A DNA stretch of 56,774 bases from assembly GCF_009650435.1 (NCBI RefSeq), contig NZ_VVIP01000023.1, positions 1-56,774 of the forward strand, read 5' to 3'. This DNA comes from Foetidibacter luteolus. Lineage in GTDB: Bacteria > Bacteroidota > Bacteroidia > Chitinophagales > Chitinophagaceae. The position numbers and the translations under genes were made by a program. Below are positions 16,651-23,439 of this stretch, piece after piece. The first letter of the stretch is position 1; the number at the start of each line of letters is the position of its first letter. The notes beneath the pieces were generated by a model. That model worked only from the letters and a program-made list of their open reading frames with translations. It was not told the DNA's origin and made no database searches.

Positions 16651-17619
16651 TTAGAGATCAGTGGTTTTCAACTTCTTCGGAATTTTTACCTCTACCACCT
16701 GGGCCTGGTTATTACGCTTGTAGCCAATTTTAAACACATCGCCTTCTTTCAGTTCCTTCATGCTGGCTTTCAGTTCGTCAACACTGCCTATGGCTTTGCC
16801 GTTTATATCTGTTATTACATCATCTTCCTTAAGGCCGGCTTTGGCTGCAGGGGTTTCTTCATCCACGTCTAAAATTTTTACGCCCTTACCGTCTTCCGTA
16901 TCCTGTATCTGCACGCCCAGGCGGGGTTTGCGGCTCCAAAAATGGTTCATGTCCATAGCAGGCGGCGCAAAAGCAAAGTCATCTCCCTCAAAATGAAAGT
17001 TTTTCACCCTGTTTTTAGATTTGCCCAGTATGGCCGTAGCGGTATTATCCTTTCCGTCTCTTTTATAAGTAACCGTTACCTTTTCTTCCGGTTTGTATTT
17101 GCCAATGGCTTCAAACAATTCGCCGGGGCCGTCTATTTTGTTATCGCCAATTTTGGTAATAATATCGCCTTCTTTAAGGCCGGCTTTTTCAGCAGCACTC
17201 TCTTTGGTTACTTCAGTTATTTTGGCGCCATCTTCTACCTTATCGGTTACTACACCCAAAAAAGCCTTGTTACCCATCAAGTCGTCTGAGCCAAACATTT
17301 TTAAACCGCCATGGGGGGCTAACGGTGTAGCCAGCTTAAAAGGTTTTTCGTTAAACCAAAAAGCGTTTTCATTTACAGATACATCCAGGTCTTCTCCTTT
17401 AAAGTCTTCAACAGGCTTGCCGTTAATGGTAACTTTATCGCCATCTACTACAATGGTGTATTTCTCTTTGGCTTCACCCTTTTTGCGTATTACAATGGTC
17501 TCGCTTTTTTTCTTCTTCGTATTTTTTTCTTTTTCTATTGTTTTTTCCTGCGCGGTTGCTGCGCCTGCCAGCATACCCATCGCCAGCAACAGGGCCGAAG
17601 ATTTCATCCAGTTATTCAT
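16651..17619 (-). CDS. Secreted double-PDZ domain protein
   Basis: 322 residues with a signal peptide ending GAATAQ (about 1-24). A Lys/Glu-rich linker (KTIEKEKNTKKKKSE) leads to a beta-rich region. Two PDZ domains follow, about 120-200 (AFLGVVTDKVEDGAKITEVT, AAEKAGLKEGDIITKIG) and about 235-315 (RLGVQIQDTEDGKGVKILDV, AAKAGLKEDDVITDINGKAI). There is no trypsin-like GNSGG protease domain, so this is not DegP/HtrA; it is a stand-alone PDZ adaptor, perhaps a periplasmic scaffold. A -7 box (TACATTTG) lies 37 bp upstream and a terminator 37 bp downstream. It is convergent with DUF2911. Confidence 0.87.
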   Translation of the reverse strand: MNNWMKSSALLLAMGMLAGAATAQEKTIEKEKNTKKKKSETIVIRKKGEAKEKYTIVVDGDKVTINGKPVEDFKGEDLDVSVNENAFWFNEKPFKLATPLAPHGGLKMFGSDDLMGNKAFLGVVTDKVEDGAKITEVTKESAAEKAGLKEGDIITKIGDNKIDGPGELFEAIGKYKPEEKVTVTYKRDGKDNTATAILGKSKNRVKNFHFEGDDFAFAPPAMDMNHFWSRKPRLGVQIQDTEDGKGVKILDVDEETPAAKAGLKEDDVITDINGKAIGSVDELKASMKELKEGDVFKIGYKRNNQAQVVEVKIPKKLKTTDL

Positions 17620-17655
17620 GATGTAAATTTTTATTGTACGAAAAGTTTAGTAGTT

Positions 17656-17663
17656 CAAATGTA
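17656..17663 (-). promoter_or_regulatory. -7 box TACATTTG of the PDZ gene
   Basis: Exact TAnnTTTG match on the minus strand. A TTCG element sits 18 bp further upstream as a weak -33 candidate. Confidence 0.45.
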
Positions 17664-17817
17664 GAAAAGTTTTTCTAATTACGAAGAGTTTCGGAAATGT
17701 TAAATCAAAAATAGTTTGCAGCGGCGTTTGTACACCTCTGTGTGATGGTAATGCCTGCCTCAGCCTTCCCATTACCTAAAAGATTAATCGTTTATTTGCA
17801 GCTACAATTTGGTCCAA

Positions 17818-18903
17818 ATGAAAAACGATGCGCTTTACTATGGTAGTTACCTGCAATTGAACAAAGTTTTAACCGCCCAGCAACCGGTAAGCTTCCAGCC
17901 CGGCAACCAGCCAGCCCACGATGAAATGCTTTTTATTGTTATTCACCAGGCTTACGAACTGTGGTTTAAGCAGGTATTGTTTGAGTTGGATTACGCGATG
18001 CAGGTTTTCAGTAAAGATACCATCAACGATAACTCCGAAGACCTTAACCTGGTAAGGCACCGGCTGCAGCGGGTAACACGCATTCTGGGTTTACTTAACC
18101 AACAGGTGGATATACTGGATACCATGACGCCGCTGGATTTTCTTGAATTCCGCAACCTGCTTATTCCTTCTTCCGGTTTTCAAAGCATGCAGTTCAGGCT
18201 TATTGAAGCCCGCCTGGGGCTGCGCATGGATAAACGGCACCATTACGATTACTACAAACGTACTAACGAAGGCGGCTTTACGCAGCAGGATTATCAAACC
18301 ATTACCGAAACAGAAAGCAAAACCAACCTGTTGCAACTGGTAAATAACTGGCTGGAGCGGATGCCTTATTTTGACATGCGTTTCTGGCACAATTACAACA
18401 GCCATGCTGAAGCTGTTACTGCACACCCTTTCTGGAACGATTATTTTGCGATATACAAATCCGGGTTAACGGAACGTGAAGCAGGTAAAATACATGACTT
18501 TGCTTATACCCTGCTGGAAAAAAATACGGCCGGTTACCCGCAAGAGCACCTGGATAACCTGCGTTCCTCATTTTCTGCCGGTGCCGTAAGGGCAGCCTTG
18601 TTCATTATGCTGTACCGTGATTTTCCGGTATTTCAAACCTCTTACCAATTGCTGGATGCATTGATAGAAACAGACCACCTGCTAAGCAATTGGCGCCACA
18701 AGCACTTAATTATGGTTCGGCGCATGATTGGTATGCGGGTAGGCACTGGTAATACCAGCGGCGCAGGTTACCTGGAAGGTGCTTTAAGCCGTCATTATAT
18801 TTACCGCGATTTGTCGGCTCTTTCCACCTATCTTATCGAACGAAAAAAACTGCCCAGGTTGCCCGAAGAGTTGGTAAGGCATTTAAGTTTTAATGCGTAT
18901 TAA
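17818..18903 (+). CDS. kynA: Tryptophan 2,3-dioxygenase family protein
   Basis: Heme dioxygenase that opens the indole ring of tryptophan to give N-formylkynurenine. The 361 residues are longer than the short bacterial enzymes (about 280) but typical of Bacteroidota homologues. Visible signatures are DALYYGSYLQLNKVL at the N-terminus, HDEMLFIVIHQAYELWFKQ with the distal-pocket His, FLEFRNLLIPSSGFQSMQFR, and the C-terminal WRHKHLIMVRRMIGMRVGTG with the proximal heme-ligand His and GNTSGAGYL. I use the ATG at 17818; an in-frame TTG lies 9 bp upstream but adds nothing conserved. No other kynurenine-pathway gene is nearby. Confidence 0.93.
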   Translation: MKNDALYYGSYLQLNKVLTAQQPVSFQPGNQPAHDEMLFIVIHQAYELWFKQVLFELDYAMQVFSKDTINDNSEDLNLVRHRLQRVTRILGLLNQQVDILDTMTPLDFLEFRNLLIPSSGFQSMQFRLIEARLGLRMDKRHHYDYYKRTNEGGFTQQDYQTITETESKTNLLQLVNNWLERMPYFDMRFWHNYNSHAEAVTAHPFWNDYFAIYKSGLTEREAGKIHDFAYTLLEKNTAGYPQEHLDNLRSSFSAGAVRAALFIMLYRDFPVFQTSYQLLDALIETDHLLSNWRHKHLIMVRRMIGMRVGTGNTSGAGYLEGALSRHYIYRDLSALSTYLIERKKLPRLPEELVRHLSFNAY

Positions 18904-18963
18904 TACCTTGTGGGCGCCTTTACGTACAGCAACTACTGGTTGATTATACAGTAAACCTTTTTA

Positions 18964-19141
18964 GGGGGTGCCCCCAAGCTATCGCAAGGGGTCGGGCAGA
19001 ACTGCGTTCGCAACCTTCGTTAAAGCAACATTTAGTTGCTTTTCCTCGCTTGTGCTATTACTCCGCCACAAGGCCAGGCTGCGAAGGCTTCAGCGGGGTA
19101 ACCGCTGCAATCCCTCACCCGCTGGTGTAACACGCTGCTTA
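18964..19141 (-). repeat. Family A dispersed repeat, copy 3 (long variant)
   Basis: Reverse-oriented copy with the GGGGGTGCCCCCAAGC end on the left and GTGTAACACGCTGCTT on the right. Between GGGGTCGGGC and GCTATTACTCCGCC it carries about 55 extra bases, including a perfect hairpin AAAGCAAC-attta-GTTGCTTT. The same insert is found in copy 8. This repeat plus the following terminator fill the 328-bp gap between two convergent genes. Confidence 0.9.
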
Positions 19142-19176
19142 TTTCACCTGTAGCTTTCAGCGTGTTACCAAATAAA

Positions 19177-19207
19177 AAGCGCCTTACCGGTTTTCTGGTA
19201 AAGCGCT
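19177..19207 (-). terminator. Terminator of the Kelch/DUF4907 unit
   Basis: On the minus strand a stem AAGCGC-TTACC / GGTAA-GCGCTT with small bulges is followed by TTTTTATTT. It lies 25 bp after the DUF4907 stop. Confidence 0.85.
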
Positions 19208-19231
19208 TCTCATTTAACGGGGCATGTACAG

Positions 19232-19609
19232 TTATTGTTTAAGTATCCCTGAAGTTGCTGAATTCATAGCAATTTTAGCCTGCTGCAGTTCTTCCATCGT
19301 CACAGCCGGAAATTTCTTTCCTTCCTTCATTTTTGCCATCACCAACTTCGCTATCCTCAATGCATCTTCACGGCTTTTAAAAGTTTGAAAACCTTCCGCC
19401 GCCGGTATAGTTTCCTGCTTGATAAAAGGTTGGTTATCTACATAAATTTCGTAGCCCCAGCCATCATTTACAGGTATGGCGATAGCTGTTACGGGCAACT
19501 TGTCATCGTTCTTAGCCTTATCGGTCTGTTGTTGTTCGCCGTCGCAGGAAAAGAACAATATTACAGTGCATACAACAGCACATTTCAGCGCCTTAGTTAT
19601 CATCATCAT
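19232..19609 (-). CDS. DUF4907 lipoprotein
   Basis: About 125 residues. I start it at the first of three consecutive ATG codons (19609, 19606, 19603); the frame is open further upstream but that part lies inside the preceding Kelch gene and encodes no signal peptide. From here the protein has a lipoprotein signal ending LFFSC followed by Asp. The DUF4907 core is WGYEIYVDNQPFIKQETIPA followed by EGFQTFKSREDALRIAKLVM, then FPAVTMEELQ. Function unknown, restricted mainly to Bacteroidota. Its start overlaps the Kelch gene stop by about 15 bp, so translational coupling is likely, and a terminator follows it. Confidence 0.82.
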   Translation of the reverse strand: MMMITKALKCAVVCTVILFFSCDGEQQQTDKAKNDDKLPVTAIAIPVNDGWGYEIYVDNQPFIKQETIPAAEGFQTFKSREDALRIAKLVMAKMKEGKKFPAVTMEELQQAKIAMNSATSGILKQ

Positions 19610-20621
19610 TCTGCGTTTGGTCGGGGTTAAATTCCCATATGTCATCAAAGTAAGAGCTGCCACTGCTGCCCATGGTTACAAAAGCCCTGTTCTTTACCAC
19701 AAAGGCTACAGCGCCACCGCGGGATGAACCTTCGAAGGGTGTTTTCCTGCTCCAGGTATCATCTGCAAAATGGTAACGCCAGGTTTTGGTAGTGTTGCTG
19801 CCATTGGTACCGGTGCTTATGTAAGCATAATCTCCCAATGTAAAAGCAACAGCATTGCTGCGGATAATATCGCTGTAGTCGTCATCGTAAGATTCATCCG
19901 ATATGTTGGCTATCTTTCTTTTTTCCGTCCATGTATCTGTTGAGGGGTCGTAAGCGTAAAAATCATTAAGCGTGCTGCTGGCAGTGCCTGTGCACAGGTA
20001 GGCTTTGTCCTGGTAAACGAATACCACGGCAGAGTTGCGCTTGTCGCCCCCAAAGTTGTTCTTTTCTGTCCAGCTATCACTGCCGGGGTTGTATTGCCAG
20101 CAATCTTTTACATTGCCGCTGCCACCCGTTTCAAGGTCAGCGTAGCCTGTTGTAATATATCCTTTGTCTGCTATAGAAAAAGCCGCCGCATCATAACGGG
20201 CAGAGCCTGCAAAATCATTCATCTGGTCCCAGGAATTAGAAGATGGATCGTAACGCCATACATCTTTCAGTTTGTTAACACCATCGTAACCCGTGGCTAT
20301 ATAACCTTTGCCATTGGCTGAGAAACCAACCGCTGAATTTCTCGCAGTGCCCCTGAACACTGCCCGCTGCTGCCATGTATTGCCATCAGCATTATACAAC
20401 CAAAAATCTTTCAGCCTGTTTTCACCATCATAGCCTGTGCCCACATAAGCCGTATCGCCTATAACAAAGGAAGCGGCTTCGGTTCTTTGTGCGCCGCCGA
20501 ATGAGGAGCGCTTTATCCAGTTACCGCTTTCTTCATCGCTGCTGCTGTCTGACGATTTATTGCACGACACGCCAATACATACCGCTGCCAGCGCTAACAA
20601 ATAAGAACTCGTTTTATGCAT
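19593..20621 (-). CDS. Kelch-repeat lipoprotein
   Basis: 342 residues. The lipoprotein signal ends IGVSC (Cys20), followed by a Ser/Asp/Glu-rich linker. About six Kelch beta-propeller blades follow, each with a strand like AAFSIADKGYITTGY or AVGFSANGKGYIATGY and the D-x-W-x-Y-x-x-x-x-x-x-W pattern (DFWLYNADGNTW, DVWRYDPSSNSW, DCWQYNPGSDSW, DFYAYDPSTDTW, KTWRYHFADDTW, DIWEFNPDQ). This builds one propeller anchored to a membrane; a binding or surface role is likely. The ligand is unknown. It is the first gene of a two-gene unit with the DUF4907 lipoprotein, and a near-perfect palindrome lies 11 bp before its ATG. Confidence 0.9.
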   Translation of the reverse strand: MHKTSSYLLALAAVCIGVSCNKSSDSSSDEESGNWIKRSSFGGAQRTEAASFVIGDTAYVGTGYDGENRLKDFWLYNADGNTWQQRAVFRGTARNSAVGFSANGKGYIATGYDGVNKLKDVWRYDPSSNSWDQMNDFAGSARYDAAAFSIADKGYITTGYADLETGGSGNVKDCWQYNPGSDSWTEKNNFGGDKRNSAVVFVYQDKAYLCTGTASSTLNDFYAYDPSTDTWTEKRKIANISDESYDDDYSDIIRSNAVAFTLGDYAYISTGTNGSNTTKTWRYHFADDTWSRKTPFEGSSRGGAVAFVVKNRAFVTMGSSGSSYFDDIWEFNPDQTQNDDDN

Positions 20622-20631
20622 GTGTAAAATT

Positions 20632-20655
20632 TTGCGCCCAAATTATTTGGCGCAA
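20632..20655. promoter_or_regulatory. Near-perfect 24-bp palindrome upstream of the Kelch gene
   Basis: Left arm TTGCGCCCAAAT and right arm ATTTGGCGCAA are reverse complements except for one extra C, and meet at a one-base centre. On the minus strand the centre contains TAATTTGG, close to a -7 box. It could be an operator overlapping the promoter or an RNA hairpin blocking the start. Confidence 0.45.
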
Positions 20656-20790
20656 CGCAAGTGATTTCGTTAAAATGGCCGTACAAATAGCTCTTGTCTG
20701 TAAAGGGTAGTATTTTATCTGCAAATAGCTTATGCAGTAATTGCCTGGGCAATTCGATAATTATTTTTTTGAACGGCCGGGCGCATACCG

Positions 20791-22083
20791 CTACCTGGCC
20801 ATCAACCATTCTTTCAGTCGCCCGAAAGAAGGTTCCATCAAAACACTTTCTTTCTGTTTGCCCAGCAAATACTGAACGCTGTGCGGAAATTCAATTTTGC
20901 TGCCGGTAGATTCTTCCACTGTTTCCGGAAACTTAACCGGGTGTGCTGTTTCCAGGAAAATGCCTTTTTCGTTGTTATCGGCCAGGTATTTATGTAGCGC
21001 ATAATAGCCCACCGCGCCATGGGGGTCCAACGTGTACCGGTGCTTTTTATACACTTCGCTAATGGTGGCTTTGGTAGCGGCATCGCTTATGCTGTAACTG
21101 GTAAGTATGCTTTTAATGTCGCCCAACTGCTGGTGAAACAGTTCCATAATGCGCACAAAATTGCTGGGGTTGCCTACATCCATGGCGTTGGAGATAGTGG
21201 CTACTGCCGGTTTAGGTTCATAATCGCCGGTTTGTAAAAAACGGGGAACAACATCGTTGGTATTGCAGGCAGCAATAAAATGTTTTACCGGCAACCCGGA
21301 TACATAAGCCAGTATGCCTGCACAGATATTACCAAAATTGCCGCTGGGCACGCAGATAACCGGTGGTTGCTCATGTTGCCATTGCTGGTATGCGTAGAAA
21401 TAATACAATTGCTGGGGCAGCCACCTGGCCACATTAATGGAATTGGCAGATGTAAGCTGTAGTTTACTATTCAGATCAGCATCCATAAAGGCTTGCTTTA
21501 CCATTGCCTGGCAATCATCAAAACTGCCGGCTACTTCAACGGCGGCTATGTTTTGGCCAAGCGTTGTAAGTTGCAGTTCCTGCACGGGGCTTACTTTGCC
21601 GGATGGATAAAGTATCACCACATCCACGCCTTCCACACCTAAAAAGCCATTGGCAACAGCGCCGCCAGTGTCGCCGGATGTGGCTACAAGCACCGTGGTG
21701 TGCTTATCACTATCGCGGTTAAAATAACCCAGGCAGCGGCTCATAAACCTGGCGCCCACATCTTTAAAGGCCAGGGTAGGGCCATGAAACAGTTCCAGTG
21801 CATATGCATTCTCATCTACCTGCACCAGTGGAAAATCGAAGTTCACCGTTTCAGCAACAATACCTTGCAATACCTCTCCGGGTATGCTTTCTCCTACATA
21901 TGGCTTCATCACGGTAACGCCAATTTCTTCTTTGCTGAGCGAACGGATACGCTGTATGAAATCCTTTGGCAGTGCAGGTACGTTCTCAGGAAAGTACAAT
22001 CCCTTATCTGGCGCCTGCCCTTTAACGGCTGCTTGTGCGAAGTTTACTTTTGGTGACTGGTTGTTGAGGCTATAGTAGTTCAT
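20791..22083 (-). CDS. thrC: Threonine synthase
   Basis: PLP enzyme converting O-phosphohomoserine to threonine, the last step of the pathway. 430 residues from the ATG at 22083, where the family opening MNYYSLNNQSPKVNF lies. The frame runs 35 codons further upstream, but that extension translates a GTGAATG heptad array and a repeat region, so I reject it. The PLP-lysine motif is in HGPTLAFKDVGARF, the phosphate-binding ATSGDTGGAVANGF follows, and SANSINVARWLPQQLYY and VPSGNFGNICAG are intact. It is third in the thrABC order, but 339 bp of repeats separate it from thrB, so it may need its own promoter. Confidence 0.95.
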   Translation of the reverse strand: MNYYSLNNQSPKVNFAQAAVKGQAPDKGLYFPENVPALPKDFIQRIRSLSKEEIGVTVMKPYVGESIPGEVLQGIVAETVNFDFPLVQVDENAYALELFHGPTLAFKDVGARFMSRCLGYFNRDSDKHTTVLVATSGDTGGAVANGFLGVEGVDVVILYPSGKVSPVQELQLTTLGQNIAAVEVAGSFDDCQAMVKQAFMDADLNSKLQLTSANSINVARWLPQQLYYFYAYQQWQHEQPPVICVPSGNFGNICAGILAYVSGLPVKHFIAACNTNDVVPRFLQTGDYEPKPAVATISNAMDVGNPSNFVRIMELFHQQLGDIKSILTSYSISDAATKATISEVYKKHRYTLDPHGAVGYYALHKYLADNNEKGIFLETAHPVKFPETVEESTGSKIEFPHSVQYLLGKQKESVLMEPSFGRLKEWLMAR

Positions 22084-22086
22084 GTG

Positions 22087-22121
22087 GTGAATGGTCAGTG
22101 GTGAATAGTGAATGGTCAATC
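22087..22121. repeat. Degenerate 7-bp tandem array (GTGAATG type)
   Basis: Five contiguous heptamers: GTGAATG, GTCAGTG, GTGAATA, GTGAATG, GTCAATC. The array begins three bases upstream of the thrC start codon on the minus strand, so it forms the thrC 5' leader. Confidence 0.6.
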
Positions 22122-22159
22122 GGTGGCTTTCATAACATTTGTTTGGATACCAACTGTGG

Positions 22160-22215
22160 TATTTCATGGCGACTTCCTTGCGTCGCAATCACTTCGTCGT
22201 TCGGTTCATTGGGCG
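22160..22215. repeat. Repeat C (TTGCGTCGCAATCACTT) between thrC and thrB
   Basis: GGCGACTTCCTTGCGTCGCAATCACTTC with GTTCATTGGGCGG downstream. A diverged version, GAGACTTCGTTGTGTCACTCACTTGTACTTC with CTTTGGGCG, lies at 25954-25999 upstream of thrA. Both share a core with the end of module B. Confidence 0.5.
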
Positions 22216-22295
22216 GCTTTTCAGACCCGGTTAGATTTCTGCATTTACAGAATATGTAGTTGCGCAGAACCAGCTTTGCAAACTGCTCCTCAAAG

Positions 22296-22425
22296 GTTTC
22301 TGGCGCCTCCGGCGGCAGAAACAAGGCTATCCTGCGGGAAAAGCCGAATAATGGCCAGGACGTACAAGAGTGCGACGCAACGGCAGCTAAATTGATGTTC
22401 TACTGCCGGGCCCATAAAAATCCTA
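22296..22425 (-). repeat. Composite B+E repeat between thrC and thrB
   Basis: Read on the minus strand: module B (TTTTTATGGGCCCGGCAG, GCCGTTGCGTCGCACTCTTG), then CTTTTCCCGCAGGATAG, then hairpin E (TTTCTGCCGCC / GGCGCCAGAAA). The left element at 7.6-7.8 kb has the same order, including CTTTTCCCGCATGGTAG, but with longer spacing. It fills much of the thrB-thrC gap. Confidence 0.7.
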
Positions 22426-23397
22426 CACAAATTCCGCTGAAAGCGGACTGGTTTTTATGGTGCTTATATGCACATGAAAGTCAATACCTATCCTGGTAAA
22501 AACTTCTTTCATGGCAACGGCTACATCCTGTGCCGTACCGGCGTCTTTACTCAACATAAAAATAGAAGGCCCGCTTCCACTAATGCCGCCACCCAACGCA
22601 CCGGCTTCTTTACTCTTTTTCTTTACTTCGTCAAACCCGGGGATCAGAATGCTGCGTACCGGTTCTATAATTACATCTTCCAGTGAACGGCCAATTAAAT
22701 CGTAGTCGCCCTTTATAAATCCGGCAACAAGGCCCGCAATGTTACCCCACTGCTTAATGGCATCTTTCAGCGCTACCTGGTGTTTTAGTATTTGCCGGGC
22801 ATCGGCGGTACGTACCTCAATTTGCGGATGAACGACAGTAACATGCAAGGGCGGCGCTTCGATGCTTACAATATCCAGCGGGTGTATAGAACGTATTAAT
22901 GTAACGCCGCCGTAAATACAGGGAGCAATATTGTCTGCATGCTTAACACCGCTGGCCACTTTTTCGCCAAACATGGCAAAACGTACCAGGTCTTCTTTAG
23001 AAAAACGGTTGCCCAGTAAATGATTGGCCGCTACCACAACACCCGCAGCGCTGGCCGCGCTGGAGCCAATGCCGCTGCCCGGCTTAATATTCTTGGTACT
23101 GGTAAGTTTAAGCCCTTTTACATCAGGACTGTCTTCCAGCAATGCCAGCAGTGCAGCCCCGCTGACGTTTTTTTCAGCAATGGTAGGCAGATCATAATCG
23201 TCTTTATTGATAATTTGTATGCCCGGCTCGTCGCTTAATTCCACAATCATTTCATCGCAGGGTTCGTTTAAAGCAAAGCCCAAAATGTCAAAACCGCATA
23301 CAACGTTTGCCACAGTGCCGGGTGGACGGACCCTTGCTGCCGCCCCGCTTTCCAAAGGCGCATAAAAAAACCTGTTCCTGTTGATTAGTGTAAGCAT
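22423..23397 (-). CDS. thrB: Homoserine kinase
   Basis: GHMP-family kinase that phosphorylates homoserine with ATP. 324 residues. The N-terminal GTVANVVCGFDILGFALN strand is followed by the GHMP ATP-loop SGIGSSAASAAGVVVAANHL (about 112-131). The C-terminal glycine-rich motif GALGGGISGSGPSIFML (about 270-286) is intact. About 20 residues precede the conserved RVRPPGTVAN, slightly more than usual, so the true start could be internal; I keep the ATG at 23397 because there is no later in-frame ATG before the conserved region. It begins 42 bp after thrA on the same strand, consistent with co-transcription. Confidence 0.94.
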   Translation of the reverse strand: MLTLINRNRFFYAPLESGAAARVRPPGTVANVVCGFDILGFALNEPCDEMIVELSDEPGIQIINKDDYDLPTIAEKNVSGAALLALLEDSPDVKGLKLTSTKNIKPGSGIGSSAASAAGVVVAANHLLGNRFSKEDLVRFAMFGEKVASGVKHADNIAPCIYGGVTLIRSIHPLDIVSIEAPPLHVTVVHPQIEVRTADARQILKHQVALKDAIKQWGNIAGLVAGFIKGDYDLIGRSLEDVIIEPVRSILIPGFDEVKKKSKEAGALGGGISGSGPSIFMLSKDAGTAQDVAVAMKEVFTRIGIDFHVHISTIKTSPLSAEFV

Positions 23398-23439
23398 TAT
23401 ATCCTGTTCTTAAGTTTGATTTTAGTTTGTGCCACCCCG

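Noticed and set aside
16651..17619. DegP/HtrA protease
   Set aside because: Two PDZ domains but no trypsin-like catalytic domain.
20739..20754. AATTGCC-TG-GGCAATT palindrome after thrC as terminator
   Set aside because: Two-base loop and no T-tract on the minus strand.
22084..22188. 35-codon N-terminal extension of ThrC
   Set aside because: It translates the heptad array and repeat; the conserved ThrC opening is at 22083.
22130..22324. 64-codon minus-strand frame between thrC and thrB
   Set aside because: It lies on repeats C and E and no independent support for coding was found.
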